From Gracilariopsis chorda (taxonomy: Eukaryota > Rhodophyta > Florideophyceae > Gracilariales > Gracilariaceae), in contig NBIV01000173.1 of NCBI GenBank assembly GCA_003194525.1, positions 62,001-126,000 on the forward strand: a DNA stretch of 64,000 nucleotides, in the 5' to 3' direction. This document shows positions 23,461-33,600 of this stretch, piece after piece. The translations under genes were made by a program, and so were the position numbers. Numbering within the stretch: position 1 is the stretch's first letter; the number at the start of each line of letters is the position of its first letter. The notes below the pieces were generated by a model that had not been told where the DNA came from, did not search any database, and saw only the letters and a program-made list of their open reading frames with translations.

Positions 23461-25030
23461 TCCTTGCCCCTCCTCCCTCGTCAGAGGTAGTCCTGGATCC
23501 AGGCAACCCCGTTTCTACGGACTCTGCAACACCGGAACCATCCGGGAGTACTAGAACTACGGTACTACCACACCCCAGCCGGGGACTCTCAGACCTACCG
23601 ACTCTGTCGGACTCACCGGCTCAGCCGGGTAATTCGGGCCTCTCAGCGCCCGCCCCTACCACGTCTGCGCCACTGGCGCGCATTTATACCCGCCAAGCGG
23701 GGAATGTTATCCCTTATCCCGCCGCTCCGTCTAAGGAGGGGGAGGAGAACACTCGTTTTCGAGGAACGATATCGCCATCGCAACGGGAAACACACCGTAA
23801 CATACGGAACACTGACCGTGGAGCACGGAGTATGTCACGCGACACTAATCCCCCGTTCCCGGGCAGTGGCGTGCAACAGGAACCAGACGCGCAGGCCCCG
23901 CAAAAGCGGCAAATACACCGTTTGTCACGGGAAAACGAGAAGCCTCACTCCAATACCGCAGCAGCGGAAAGGCAATCGCCCGATCCATCCCCGGAGGCAT
24001 CGCTACAAACGCGGAAAATATACCGTGCTACACGGGAAGTTGAAGCGCAACTACCGCACACCCCTGTCAGGGAACGATCCCCGATAAGGGAGTATGGTGA
24101 CGATTGCCCCCAATCCCCTGAGCAGGGCGATGCTTCGAAGCCGCCGTTGGCGGAAGTCCCCGCGGAAGCGGTTCAATCAGGTCGATCAGACCCGCGCCCT
24201 GCGGAGAAGAGGCGCCCAGATACACCAGCCCCGCTGGGAAATCCCCACACCCAACCTGGGGAAAAAGGCAGCCAAGCCGCAGTCAAAGCTTTAAGCCCTG
24301 GCTCGCAAGCACCGGAAACGCCTCCCGTCGTTGACGGAATCGAAGCCCCCGCTACGGGGAATAATTTGCGCCAACCCCCGCAACGCTGCGGCGAAGAACC
24401 GAGGAACTCGGGAAAAACGCGCGCCATCGCACGCTCGAGGCCGGTCGTACCGGACGCTGCTCCTCCTCATGGAGATGGTGCACCGCGCTTAGCGGCAATT
24501 CCCCTGAAAAGGGTGTCATCGGCACCTGCCCGGCACCCCCCAAAGGGGAATTTTGACCAAAATACCGGTGTACCGGAGTTAGCCCCAGGCAACCCGTCAG
24601 TAGCCGGGGACACCACGGCATCGCCGGAACGTATGGTGCAGAGCGCTCGTGCGCCTGGCAGGGAGGCGGTTTGCCACCCAATCACCGTGTCGCACGGGAC
24701 CCCCCAGGGGATTGTGGAAATGCCGATCCCGCAGGAGCGGTCATCTTCCCGCAAACTCGCGGTTCGTGAGCTCAACCGCGAAGGCGGAGCCCAAGTCCCC
24801 CGCCGACTGGCGGTTCGCCCGCAATATCGCGAAAGCGGAAATGAACCTGCCCCAATGGGGAATGACTTGCCGGTGAAAACCGTGGCACCACACACCCTCT
24901 TGAGGGATATCTTCCCGCATGAGCAGCGGCCGCTATCACAGCGCACGGCAACGCCGGAGTTATCGCCGAACACCCTGCTAAGGGACATTATACCGCACAG
25001 CGGGCAGCCCCCGCAAGGAAGTACAACCAC
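23461..25030 (+). mobile_element. Element 1 long Pro/Arg-rich linker
   Basis: About 520 codons of proline-, arginine- and serine-rich low-complexity sequence separate integrase from the chromodomain. Most gypsy chromoviruses have a much shorter spacer. The DNA is full of short perfect hairpins (see findings). Element 2 also has a long linker of unlike sequence here, so the length is a family trait. Confidence 0.8.
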
Positions 25031-25034
25031 CACC

Positions 25035-25202
25035 CGGCACGGCCGGCAGGTCTACGAACGAGAGTTCGTAGTAGACCGACTTGTCGGACACACCTGGGAC
25101 CAGGATGGTATTCTACAATACCGCGTCCGCTGGTACGGGTACGACCCCAGTGGGGATACGTGGGAGCCAATTGAACACCTCCCACGGTCGCAGGTCCTGT
25201 GA
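25035..25202 (+). mobile_element. Element 1 chromodomain
   Basis: The C-terminus of Pol is a chromodomain: YEREFVVDRLVGHTWD, then YRVRWYGYDPSGDTWEPIEH. The aromatic residues of the methyl-lysine cage (Y at the start, W in RVRW, W in TWEP) are present. In chromoviruses this domain is thought to steer integration to chromatin with particular histone marks. Confidence 0.95.
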
Positions 25203-25453
25203 TACCACCATCAAACGGGAACTGCAGCCCCAGCCACGCTGGTTAATGCCCAAGTTGGGTAACGTTGCCGCGCGAGCGGAGAGCGAAAGGAAGGGATAAC
25301 AAGGCAAGGTCCGTCAAAGACGGGGAACTCAACCGAGAAGCACCGTTCTAAACGGGAAAGTTTATTCAAGGGAGCAGCTAGCTCCCCACAATACTACACT
25401 ACACTAACTGGCATAGCCAGGGAAAGAAGAACCAGGAAACTGGACTAGAGGTT

Positions 25454-27133
25454 TCACTCACCCCCATCGTCCGGGGCGTAACCCCCAGCAAGGCGGTAGG
25501 CCAACGCGTCCGCCATGGTGGTGACATCCCCCGATACCTCGGCAGCGCTAAGACCGGCACCCTGGAGGAAACGTGCGATGATTTCGTTTTCATTCGCCGT
25601 CACCCCGCTGGGGATAGAAGGTCCGGCACTTGCCGCCGAAGGGTCAGCAGCCGGCTCGGCCGGAGATACCCCCTCTGGGAAAGCTTCCGCGCTAGCGCCG
25701 GTTTCCTCTACGTCCATTTCCCCGGGTTCTTCCGGTTCGTTATCGACCATTGGGTCATCCCCGCCGTATGCGCGGTAGTAGTCGTCAGAATCGACGTACC
25801 CCACCGGGTGGTCTTCCGGCACATGCCGGGGCGTATCGCGAAGCTCGCGCGCCTCCTCGGAGGAAATTTCCCGGAACTCCCAGGGGTCGAAGTAGATAAA
25901 ATCCCCCGCAAGGGCGGTGTTTCTACCCAGTCCCGGACCACCGGTGTTACCGCTGCCGCCATCCAGACGACCGCTTTGCTCCAGCGGGACCTCACTCCAG
26001 CTAACGCTGTCGATGTACCCAAGTAATTGGAGGACCTCTTCATTGTTGGCCTGGCCCCTAAGGGGGATGCGAAGATCCAGGTTTCGGATCGCTGCCCGCA
26101 CACGCGGTTGAAGGAACCAGAGACGATACTGGTCGTACGCCTCGTTGAGGATATAAGCCGCACTGCAGGCCGCCCACTCCGTAACCACTACGGACCACAA
26201 CCCCGACCGGGTATCCTGCATGAGCAGCGAACCGAGGTACGTAAGTACCGGCGGGAGTTCTATGTAGCACCCCCGGCAGGCTTCATGGAAGCGCCACCAC
26301 TCGGGGAGTGCTACATACCGACCTAGTCGGTGAGGCGGCGCAATCCGCTCTATCTCCACGTTCTGATACGGGATAAAATACCCGAATCCGGATCGCCAAC
26401 GCCGCTCGTAGCGGATGAAGTTTGGGAGAAAGTTGGACCGGTATTGCCGGGGAAGGTACCTGAACTCCGCCCGAATAATCGGTCGCTCCCAGCAAAGGGC
26501 TTCTTGCCGCGCTGCGGGGAAATTCCTCCAAGCGAGGGTCTCGAGGCGGAACAGGTTCTCGCCGTACCCAATCTCCCCGCGAGTGCGGAAATAGCTAACG
26601 TCGAAGCCAAACTCCGGTGGGACCGGTACATCGAATGGAGCCCGGCTCTGCCGTTGATACGCCATGCGCGTCAACGCGGTCTGTGCCGCAGCGACGGTCT
26701 CGCCCGAATTTCTTCGGAGGTGGTGACACGGAATCGCAATCCGGTGACGCCAATCCCACGACGTGGTGACTGCTCTGGGCAGATCCCCTGGAAGGGTGTC
26801 TGAGCCATCCGCATAAGCGGTGACCAATCCCTCATTGAGGACAGCGACCGGGTGGAACCACGGGGCAAGGCGCAGGCGCGACGCGTGATTCCGATTCATC
26901 GGGTTGAGCCCCACCAGGGTGTTGTAGGTTGGCCAGTTGGACACCGGAGTGGTTCCGGAGGACACCACCGAAGGTGGTAGTGCGAAGGGATGGTCGGCTG
27001 CAGCAGCCATATTCCCCGGTTGTACCGGATGTCGATCGCCCTGAGGCAGGGGAACTGACCGGAAACCGGTGGTGTATCGCCCGAGAAGTCTCAGAGGTTG
27101 GCTGTGGTTGTTGATATTGTTGTCGTTGTTCAT
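25454..27133 (-). CDS. Antisense-strand gene of element 1 (unknown protein)
   Basis: An open frame of 595 codons runs antisense to the element, between the chromodomain and the 3' LTR. I start it at the ATG at 27133 (559 aa), because the upstream ATG at 27241 lies at a TATA box (TATAAAAG, 27228-27235, minus). The N-terminus is Asn-rich. The core is rich in Trp, Tyr and Pro (RYVALPEWWRF, then PPVLTYLGSLL). An acidic tail follows (DNEPEEPGEMDVEE) and then a helical C-terminus. There is no known catalytic motif, signal peptide or clear membrane helix. Homologues occur at the same place in element 2 and, more distantly, in element 3. It is not an antisense shadow, since no sense-strand gene lies there. 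Function unknown. Confidence 0.85.
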   Translation of the reverse strand: MNNDNNINNHSQPLRLLGRYTTGFRSVPLPQGDRHPVQPGNMAAAADHPFALPPSVVSSGTTPVSNWPTYNTLVGLNPMNRNHASRLRLAPWFHPVAVLNEGLVTAYADGSDTLPGDLPRAVTTSWDWRHRIAIPCHHLRRNSGETVAAAQTALTRMAYQRQSRAPFDVPVPPEFGFDVSYFRTRGEIGYGENLFRLETLAWRNFPAARQEALCWERPIIRAEFRYLPRQYRSNFLPNFIRYERRWRSGFGYFIPYQNVEIERIAPPHRLGRYVALPEWWRFHEACRGCYIELPPVLTYLGSLLMQDTRSGLWSVVVTEWAACSAAYILNEAYDQYRLWFLQPRVRAAIRNLDLRIPLRGQANNEEVLQLLGYIDSVSWSEVPLEQSGRLDGGSGNTGGPGLGRNTALAGDFIYFDPWEFREISSEEARELRDTPRHVPEDHPVGYVDSDDYYRAYGGDDPMVDNEPEEPGEMDVEETGASAEAFPEGVSPAEPAADPSAASAGPSIPSGVTANENEIIARFLQGAGLSAAEVSGDVTTMADALAYRLAGGYAPDDGGE

Positions 27134-27199
27134 TTTTCCCTTTTGGAGGGTGGCTGTTGTTGTTGTTTGTGCGCTCGATGACTCTGGTGCAGAGGGATT

Positions 27200-27236
27200 T
27201 ACCGGAGAACCGGAGACAGAGCACGCGCTTTTATAA
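27200..27236 (-). promoter_or_regulatory. TATA box and conserved promoter motif of the antisense gene
   Basis: On the minus strand TATAAAAGCGCG (TATAAAAG at 27228-27235) is followed by CTCTGTCTCCGGTTCTCCGG. Element 2 has ATAAATACGCGG followed by TCTGTCCTCCGGTCTTCCGG at the matching place before its antisense gene. Both lie between the polypurine tract and the gene's ATG, outside the LTR. Conservation in two diverged elements suggests a real core promoter or start region. Confidence 0.7.
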
Positions 27237-27281
27237 CCCATTTTCGTCTGGGAATCCTCCGCGTCCGCGGTCGTTTTCCCG

Positions 27282-27305
27282 TCTTAGGGGGGGGGGGATA
27301 TGGAG
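27282..27305 (+). other. Element 1 polypurine tract
   Basis: A run of twelve or more G followed by ATATGGAG lies directly before the 3' LTR. This is the expected plus-strand primer of reverse transcription. Element 2 has the matching run of G followed by ATA before its 3' LTR. Confidence 0.85.
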
Positions 27306-28128
27306 TGCAACGCCCTCAGGGAGGGATTCTAGGTACTTGAACGCTTTCCCGATATTATCGGTTGTGTAGTGTGTATATGAACTACGCCCCACTATGGTGG
27401 ATATGGACACGTGGGACACGGTTTTGGGTCAATTGGCGGTTGGCCACAGTAGTGGATGTTGCCACGAAATGTGGAGTATTTTAGTTAATATTATTTATTA
27501 TTTTCACACCCATTTCTGGGAAGCTAGTACTTAGTGCGACGGCGCACTGCCATCGCACCAGTAAACCTTCCCCAACAAGGGACCCCAACCTGGGGAATTG
27601 GCTCTAGTTGTTCCCGCTTGCGCGCGTGCTCTACTCCTCCTTGGAGGGAAACGCCGTAAACCACGGGACATCTAACCCCCTTGCACATCCAAAGAAGCCC
27701 ATCCTTGGGAGTATAATTGTTCCAATCATATTGGTGTTTCGCCCTGTATAGGGATATTGTTACCGGCATCGCCGTATCTGTTCGTCGCTCTCGCGACTCA
27801 CATCGTCCTCTCTTCATCCTCTTCGCCCTTCCTTTTCCCCCTTTTTAGGGTAGCACCTCCCGCTATCCGCGGCCCTCGTGTGCGCATCCGCTCACACACC
27901 CCCATTTACGTGGAAACATACCTCTACTGGGGATCACACCCCGCTCACGCGGATACCGATTCTTCGCCTTCACCTCCCTGCGCGAGTCGCGACAGGTGTC
28001 CCTGGTCTTACAAACCGGCTTCGCCGTGACACCTCTGGGAGGGCTCTACCCAACTGGGTTCACCTCGTGAGAGGAAGATCCCGAACGTCTTTCGGTGTTT
28101 TTCCCCTTTGGGGCATTGCACCACAAAA
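27306..28128 (+). repeat. Element 1 3' LTR
   Basis: This 823-bp sequence is the second copy of the element 1 LTR, differing from the 5' copy at about 12 positions. Its antisense strand lies just upstream of the antisense gene and its TATA box, so it could help to drive that gene. Confidence 0.95.
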
Positions 28129-29050
28129 AATTCTGAACCGTGAAAAGTGGAGAGGCCAACTTCATTCTTAATTAAAAAAATAGTGCACAAATCAATAAAC
28201 CAAAGATTAAAATGTGCGATACCGCCCAATATCGTAAAGACAAGCATCAATGACAAAGAGGATTGTGGCTCTTGCCAATAGTCTTCCAAGAGGTTTGAAG
28301 CATATACAAAGAGAAGTTCTGTGTATCTTAGAAGCTGCAAAAAGCGGTTAGTAAAGAATACGCAAGAACTATTGTAACGAAGTTTCCACTGCTCTTTCAA
28401 GATAATAGTTTTACTTAAGCAATGAAAAACATTTCACCTACAAACGACAATAGCACGGTACAGCCACTCCGATTCAATGCAATAAAAAGTGGCGTACTGA
28501 AAGAAAGAAAATGCACTTATGATGGTCTCTATACTTACTATTTATTACAGTGTTTAGTACTTCTTCGGTTTGGAATGTTTTATCTTTCAGCACAACCGAA
28601 TTCAATGAGTTTCGAAGTGTTCAGAACTACACGAAAAATGTTAAATAAGCGTCATCAAATGAGCTTTAAAGGACATAATAGTACTTTATGTTTAATGTTA
28701 TATGATTTTTCGTATAATAACCATCAGATAATGTACGTGAATGGCTGTTGTGTTCGTGTTAATTTTAAAACGTATTTCAAACAAATAGTTTGTGTTTAAC
28801 GTCTTGGAAGAGTGTTAAACTAGCTTGGAATGAATATTATACTTTCTTTAATAATAGAGAGTTGTAAAAATATATTTCCTTTTTTCTATTCAGTGACTTT
28901 AAAAATGTAAAATATTTGGGAAAAGGGTTTTTTGGTTTTTGAATATTATGAAGGTTATTTGCATATTGTATGTTTAGTTATCAATGTACAATTTTGGGGT
29001 ACGCATTATATTTATATTTACCTTTTGAACCATTTTTTATTATGATTTGG
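28129..29050. other. AT-rich spacer, no recognised gene
   Basis: Base composition turns sharply AT-rich right after element 1. The frame at 28422-28799 (plus, 125 codons) has no known domain and a composition expected of AT-rich DNA. No repeats or RNA genes are seen. Confidence 0.45.
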
Positions 29051-29052
29051 AA

Positions 29053-29397
29053 CTATTGTTTTATGTTGAAGAAGATGTAATAATGGTTTATTTTTACTGG
29101 GATTTTATTATGGTATTCACAGACACTCGTTATAAACGAAAGCGTCTTTTGCTGGCGTTTGGAGAATGCTGAAGGGCGTTTACGCAGAGAGCTAGAGAGG
29201 CAAAGGTGATTGGCTGCGGTTGCTGGGCGGATGACTTGTAACGCTTTGGCTGGTAACCCTCTTGGCGAAGTAATTCTAAAAATGGGGTAATTGTAAAAAA
29301 ACGTAGAGTCACTCGTTGTCCAGTTCTCATTGCTCTTTATAGTTCTGTTAAACAAAGTGTCCCGTACTTTCCCACTCTTAGCAGTACTATAGACCAT
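29053..29397 (-). CDS. Unrecognised 114-aa open frame
   Basis: This minus-strand frame has an even composition, with a basic middle part (around LRKRPSAFSKRQQKT). No domain is recognised and no neighbour supports a role. It may be a small gene, part of a spliced gene or chance. Confidence 0.2.
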   Translation of the reverse strand: MVYSTAKSGKVRDTLFNRTIKSNENWTTSDSTFFYNYPIFRITSPRGLPAKALQVIRPATAANHLCLSSSLRKRPSAFSKRQQKTLSFITSVCEYHNKIPVKINHYYIFFNIKQ

Positions 29398-29529
29398 TGC
29401 GCTACGATATTCAGGCAGTCCAAAACACGTCAGAGTCCATGTGCAACAGACAGCTCAACAAAAACAACGTAAAGCTACAAAAGGACAAAACCAAGGCCCT
29501 GACATGCAATCTCTGTTTTTTATAAGGAA

Positions 29530-31300
29530 CATTATAAGATAGCAAGAATAATGGAGACATTGGCTTGCCCGAGGCTATCGTTTCCAAAATTTAAAGAGCT
29601 TGGGAAACAGAGAACAAGAACTGGCTTTAGAGGCAGCGGAACACCGTCCTGTACTGCGCTAACCCACTCTCCCTGTTCACAACAGAAAACCCAGAAGATG
29701 GTTGTTAAACCCATAGAGCATGCTAGAGAACGTGGGTTTGCGTTAGATGTGAACCATATTTAGTACTATATTAAAGAGATGGAAAACGATGGGTAAAAAC
29801 CGTACGAAAACCAGATTTATTCCGATGATACAGCTCGCTCTTTGCGGGCAGGCAATCGCAAGATAACCGTTTAAAAGGCATAGAACAACAACTATGAATA
29901 CTTTCTGGGAGACACCATAGACCTCTTCAGCATGTTGGTACGTCACGTGAAGGATATGAAGTAAAACATCCTGACTTTCTTAACGAAATCAATCGAATTA
30001 ATCTGGGCCAGACAGCTCGAAACACGGCATACAAAACCGGCATAGACTTTTCACAAGCGCAAGCACAAATCGAAGAGGCCGAAGGCATAACATGGAAGAC
30101 ATTCTATCCCCCATTTCGGCGGTATGACATTGCGGACGACAGATCGCGTCATGTAATCTCGAATCAAGAAGATTGTGTAGTGAGAAGAGTGTTCAACACA
30201 GAGGCTCTGCATCAGTGAGCGAACGCTATAAGCAATCCGTTTCACTCATTGCATTCTGTGGGAGGCAGCGCCTTCGGAAAGACAAGTATACAGTGTCAAA
30301 AAGAATAACGGCAACCTGTGTGGAGCAACAGCCGCAGTGTTGACATAGAGAGCTGTAGTAGACAGTAATACGAATCAGAACAGCACAACGAGCAAGGGCA
30401 CGAAGAGTAGGAGCAAAAATGCCACAATTCGGGGTCGTAAGCAACTTGGAAGTTGGAGTGTAGCTGAGGACGAAGCGAGGGAGTCAAACTACGATCGTAA
30501 TATCACCATTGCGTAATAGCTTCGCCAAATGTGTTTGGGAAATAAAGGAATAAAGAACGAGTTGGTGGCAAGCGCTGCCGATGCCCATCGGTGCTTGTCG
30601 CGGAGCAGGTGAGGTTGGAAGTCGGAGCGGGCGGCCGTCTGGGTTTTGCAGAATTACCCCCACATGCTCAATTGTAGGAGCCCGAATCAAAATGCGGCAA
30701 CCAAAACCTCGTTGTTTGGTGGCCTGGAGTAAGATCTGCACACTCCAAAAATTTTGCAGAATTACCCTGCCGAGAGGGCTAACCCTGATAGGCGAGCCAA
30801 GAGGGGTTGCGGTTTTGTGGGCTACTCCACTCGCTGCGTACTTTTCAACTCGACGGTATCACTGGTGGAGAGTTTACACATTTGACAGGACCTAAAGTTT
30901 ACATGCAGCACGAGCCTCTCCAGAGTCTGGCAGAGCAGTACGTGCAGAGTGTGAAGGGGAAGGCAACAGCAGAGTATTGCGCATCATTGGTTACCAAGAG
31001 TACAGCGATATAAGGCTACCCAGGGCGCAGTGGACAACCTTGGTTAACCTCTACCTCCAGTCTCTGGCGAGACATGCAGTTGCTTGTAACGCGTTTTTCT
31101 CGCGATAAGTGTGGTGCGTCGACAGGCCGTCGACGTCTATTGAAAGGGTTGTTTTGCTAACGTTACCTCATTCAAAACCACAACCATTTGGAATCAATAC
31201 CAGCAGGGAGGATGACGCGTTCCGAGCCCATTCGTTGTAAGGTGCATATGAACGTATGCAAAAACAGATAGAAAGCACGAAGTCTTTCACAACGGGGCTA
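29530..31300. other. Unrecognised stretch with scattered coding-like pieces
   Basis: Plus-strand readings such as 29551-29763 and the one following it (around PYENQIYSDDTARSLRAGN) look partly protein-like but are much broken and match nothing I know. Near 30478-30530 the top strand (GGAGTCAAACTACGATCG) resembles the box-B side of the SINE-like relic at 53.3 kb. A TTTTGCAGAATTACCC block occurs twice, near 30653 and 30752. Confidence 0.3.
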
Positions 31301-31513
31301 ATCGCTTTGTTTATTCACGTTGCAATGGGTCGTGGATGTAGCCTATGGAACCAGTGATCTGACGATGCATGATGGTGTTTTGGGAAAATACGGTTGCAGA
31401 GTGTTGTTTTGGCAGCAGCGTTTAGTGTTGAGTAGAATGTTAAAGAGACAGTGGCGACGCTGCATTTTGCGGGAGAAAAAGAGTATGAAAAACGATACAT
31501 TGCGGGAAGTAGA

Positions 31514-32596
31514 TTAGTTGGGGTAAGTGCTGGGTGGAGATCTTTTGTGGACCTTGAGTTCATGGCGTGTGACATGAGATCGTGTTCCAAAGGAGAGGTT
31601 GCACATGGAACAGCGAAAAGGCTTCTCTCCCAGATGTCGGATTCGGATATGCTTCTGCAAATTGAAGCGCTTGCTCCAACTGGCGTTGCAGATGGTGCAC
31701 TTGAAATTTCGAAGCCGCATGTGCACGGCCCGGGTATGATCTCCAAGATGGCTCTTACTTCCAAAACGACTGCCGCAGCCGGGCTCGGTGCATGCAAAGG
31801 GGCGTTCCTTGTTGTGTACGATGCGGATGTGGCGGGAGAGGTGATTCTGTTTGCTGAAGGATGCGGCGCAACCGATAATCTTGCAGGCGTAAGGGCGTTG
31901 ATGAGCGCGTTTGGTGTGAAGCTGAAGCTGTTGGTTGGATTCAAACGAGGAGTTGCAATGCGAACACTGAGCGGTGGAAGAGGTTTGGGTGAGAGGTACG
32001 GGTGTACTTGAAGGCGGGGGGAAGGGAATGGACGGAAGTGGGGGTAGATGTTGTGATTGCCGTGGCGTGGATGAGGCTGGTGGAAGAGGTGGAAGAGGAA
32101 GAGGGATGGAGAGGGTGGAATGAGAGGGACTGACGGTGACGGTGCGAGGCAGCAATGGAGGTACTGTGGGTGGGATGGGCGGGGCGGGGTTGAGGGAAGG
32201 GGAGGCTGAAGCTTTGGAATCGGGGGGTATGGTGGTTGCGGTTTCCGGTGAAGGGGGGGTGCACGACGGGTTGTTGAGGGTTGTGGTGGCGGAGGTGAAG
32301 GAGGAGGTGAATGTGTTGGAAGTGGGAAGCGGTGATGTGAGAACCGAGACGGGGGACACAAGAGATGGCACGGTGGCGGGGTGGGTGGGGAGCGAGAGCG
32401 AGGGTGATGAGTGGGCAGTGGTGGTTCTCATGCGTTTGGCTGGCGGGGGGGACTCATGGAGCAGACGAACAGGGAGCTTGAGTGGAGGGTAAGGAAAGGA
32501 GGGCGAGGAGGCGGAGGAGAGTCGTTTGGAGGCATTGGAGGAGGACATACGGATATCGAGGAAGTTTGCAAAAGCGGAACTCATGAGGTCGGACAT
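31514..32596 (-). CDS. C2H2 zinc-finger protein with five fingers
   Basis: A single exon of 360 codons starts at an ATG (32596). Residues 1 to about 215 are a Ser/Pro/Thr-rich, probably disordered region. The C-terminal third holds five C2H2 fingers in tandem: C-x2-C finger 1 (CSHCNSSF), two C-x4-C fingers (CKIIGCAASF and CTEPGCGSRF), then two C-x2-C fingers (CTICNASW and CSMCNLSF), each ending H-x4-H. Linkers resemble the TFIIIA/Kruppel type (HLGEKPF). It is most likely a nuclear DNA-binding transcription factor; its targets are unknown. It is the only fully intact host-like gene in the window. A longer overlapping frame (31315-32361, another phase) is a shadow of its Pro/Ser-rich DNA. Confidence 0.9.
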   Translation of the reverse strand: MSDLMSSAFANFLDIRMSSSNASKRLSSASSPSFPYPPLKLPVRLLHESPPPAKRMRTTTAHSSPSLSLPTHPATVPSLVSPVSVLTSPLPTSNTFTSSFTSATTTLNNPSCTPPSPETATTIPPDSKASASPSLNPAPPIPPTVPPLLPRTVTVSPSHSTLSIPLPLPPLPPASSTPRQSQHLPPLPSIPFPPPSSTPVPLTQTSSTAQCSHCNSSFESNQQLQLHTKRAHQRPYACKIIGCAASFSKQNHLSRHIRIVHNKERPFACTEPGCGSRFGSKSHLGDHTRAVHMRLRNFKCTICNASWSKRFNLQKHIRIRHLGEKPFRCSMCNLSFGTRSHVTRHELKVHKRSPPSTYPN

Positions 32597-33600
32597 GGTG
32601 ACACAGAAGTGTTGCGGGGAGACAGGAGTGACGAGAGACGGGGAACACAGAGCAGATAGCTGGGCGGATCGCAGTGGTGGAGAAATGGGTACTTGTGTGG
32701 AAGAAATGAGTAGTGCGGTAGTGAAGTGTTGAGGGCAGTGTGAGGGTTAAGAGTGGTTGTGGGATATGCGGTGTGTGTGGGCGGGAGCGACGACGGGGCA
32801 CGGTGGATGGGGTGCACGAGGGGGGAGAAAAACAGATAAGGAAAGCGGGGGGGAGGGGGAGAGGGAAGAGGGGGGTAGCTGGTACACAAAAAAGGGCGGG
32901 TGGAGGGGAATGCGGTCGGGGCCAAAAGAGCTGCGGTGTATACAGCGGAGGATGAAGGTCAGCGCTGAGTGAGCGGAGCAAGTGTTGAGGTGTGAGCGAT
33001 GGTACGAGGGAGGGGGGGGGTGACATATATATTTTGTGGAAAATTGAATAAAACGAGGTTTGTTTTTCCGGAGGGGCTGGGGTGGCGCAGCGGTGGAGGT
33101 GGAGTGGGGCGTGAAAAGGCCCGCACATGAGGCGAGTGCGCGGGGCGGTGGGGGGGGGGCGCTGTTTGGGTGTGGTGGTGAAAGGTGGTGGGGCTTGGCA
33201 GCGGGGGGGGGGGGGGGGCGACGTCTACAGTTGCTGGTGCCGCGGGTGACGTAAACCTTTTTTCTGGGGGGTTGGCAGTGGGGGGAGCGTGGCCGCGGCA
33301 GCTGGGAAACGGGGGTTGTGTGGTGGGCGGGGGTGGGGGCGGTATCTAAGAGAGGGGGGGCATGGCGTGCCAGCGCAGGGCGGCGGGCACGTTCCAGTGG
33401 AGGCGATGACGGGACTGGGAAGCGCTTTTTCTGAAGGCGCAGGAATGTAACATGATGTGCGCTCAGATTATAGTTATGAAGCTGTACGGCGCGGCGACGC
33501 AAAGTTGGTGCAGCAGCCGCGGCGACGTGCGTGCGCAAGAGCGTCGGAGAAAAAATGAAAGATATCGACGTCAGGAACGCAAGTACGCGGAACTGATTTT
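32597..33600 (-). promoter_or_regulatory. G-rich upstream region of the zinc-finger gene
   Basis: The plus strand is extremely G-rich and C-poor from about 32.0 to 33.4 kb, with G-runs near 33015, 33150 and 33205. The minus-strand transcript would thus have a C/U-rich leader. Long proline-rich frames on the minus strand (32454-33128, 32747-33679) come from this skew and are not taken as genes. The promoter is probably near 33.4-33.6 kb, where the skew flips. Confidence 0.45.

Larger units (their letters stand above)
16439..28128 (+). mobile_element. Element 1: Ty3/gypsy chromodomain LTR retrotransposon with antisense gene
   Basis: This is a full-length plus-strand element of about 11.7 kb: 5' LTR, primer site, gag, protease, RT, RNase H, integrase, a long linker, chromodomain, an antisense gene, polypurine tract and 3' LTR. 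The two 823-bp LTRs differ at about 12 positions (about 98.5% identity), so the insertion is fairly recent; no calibrated rate is available. It keeps every part, but the sense coding region is broken in about four to six places; the antisense gene looks whole. No unambiguous target duplication was found. Its closest relative here is element 2. Confidence 0.95.

Noticed and set aside
24467-25033. 188-aa minus-strand open frame in the linker of element 1
   Set aside because: It overlaps the sense linker coding sequence. The hairpin-rich, GC-rich DNA opens frames on both strands; no homologue exists in element 2.
30583-30895. 104-aa plus-strand frame between 30.58 and 30.9 kb
   Set aside because: It overlaps a twice-occurring TTTTGCAGAATTACCC block, has no domain, and the opposite strand is open as well.
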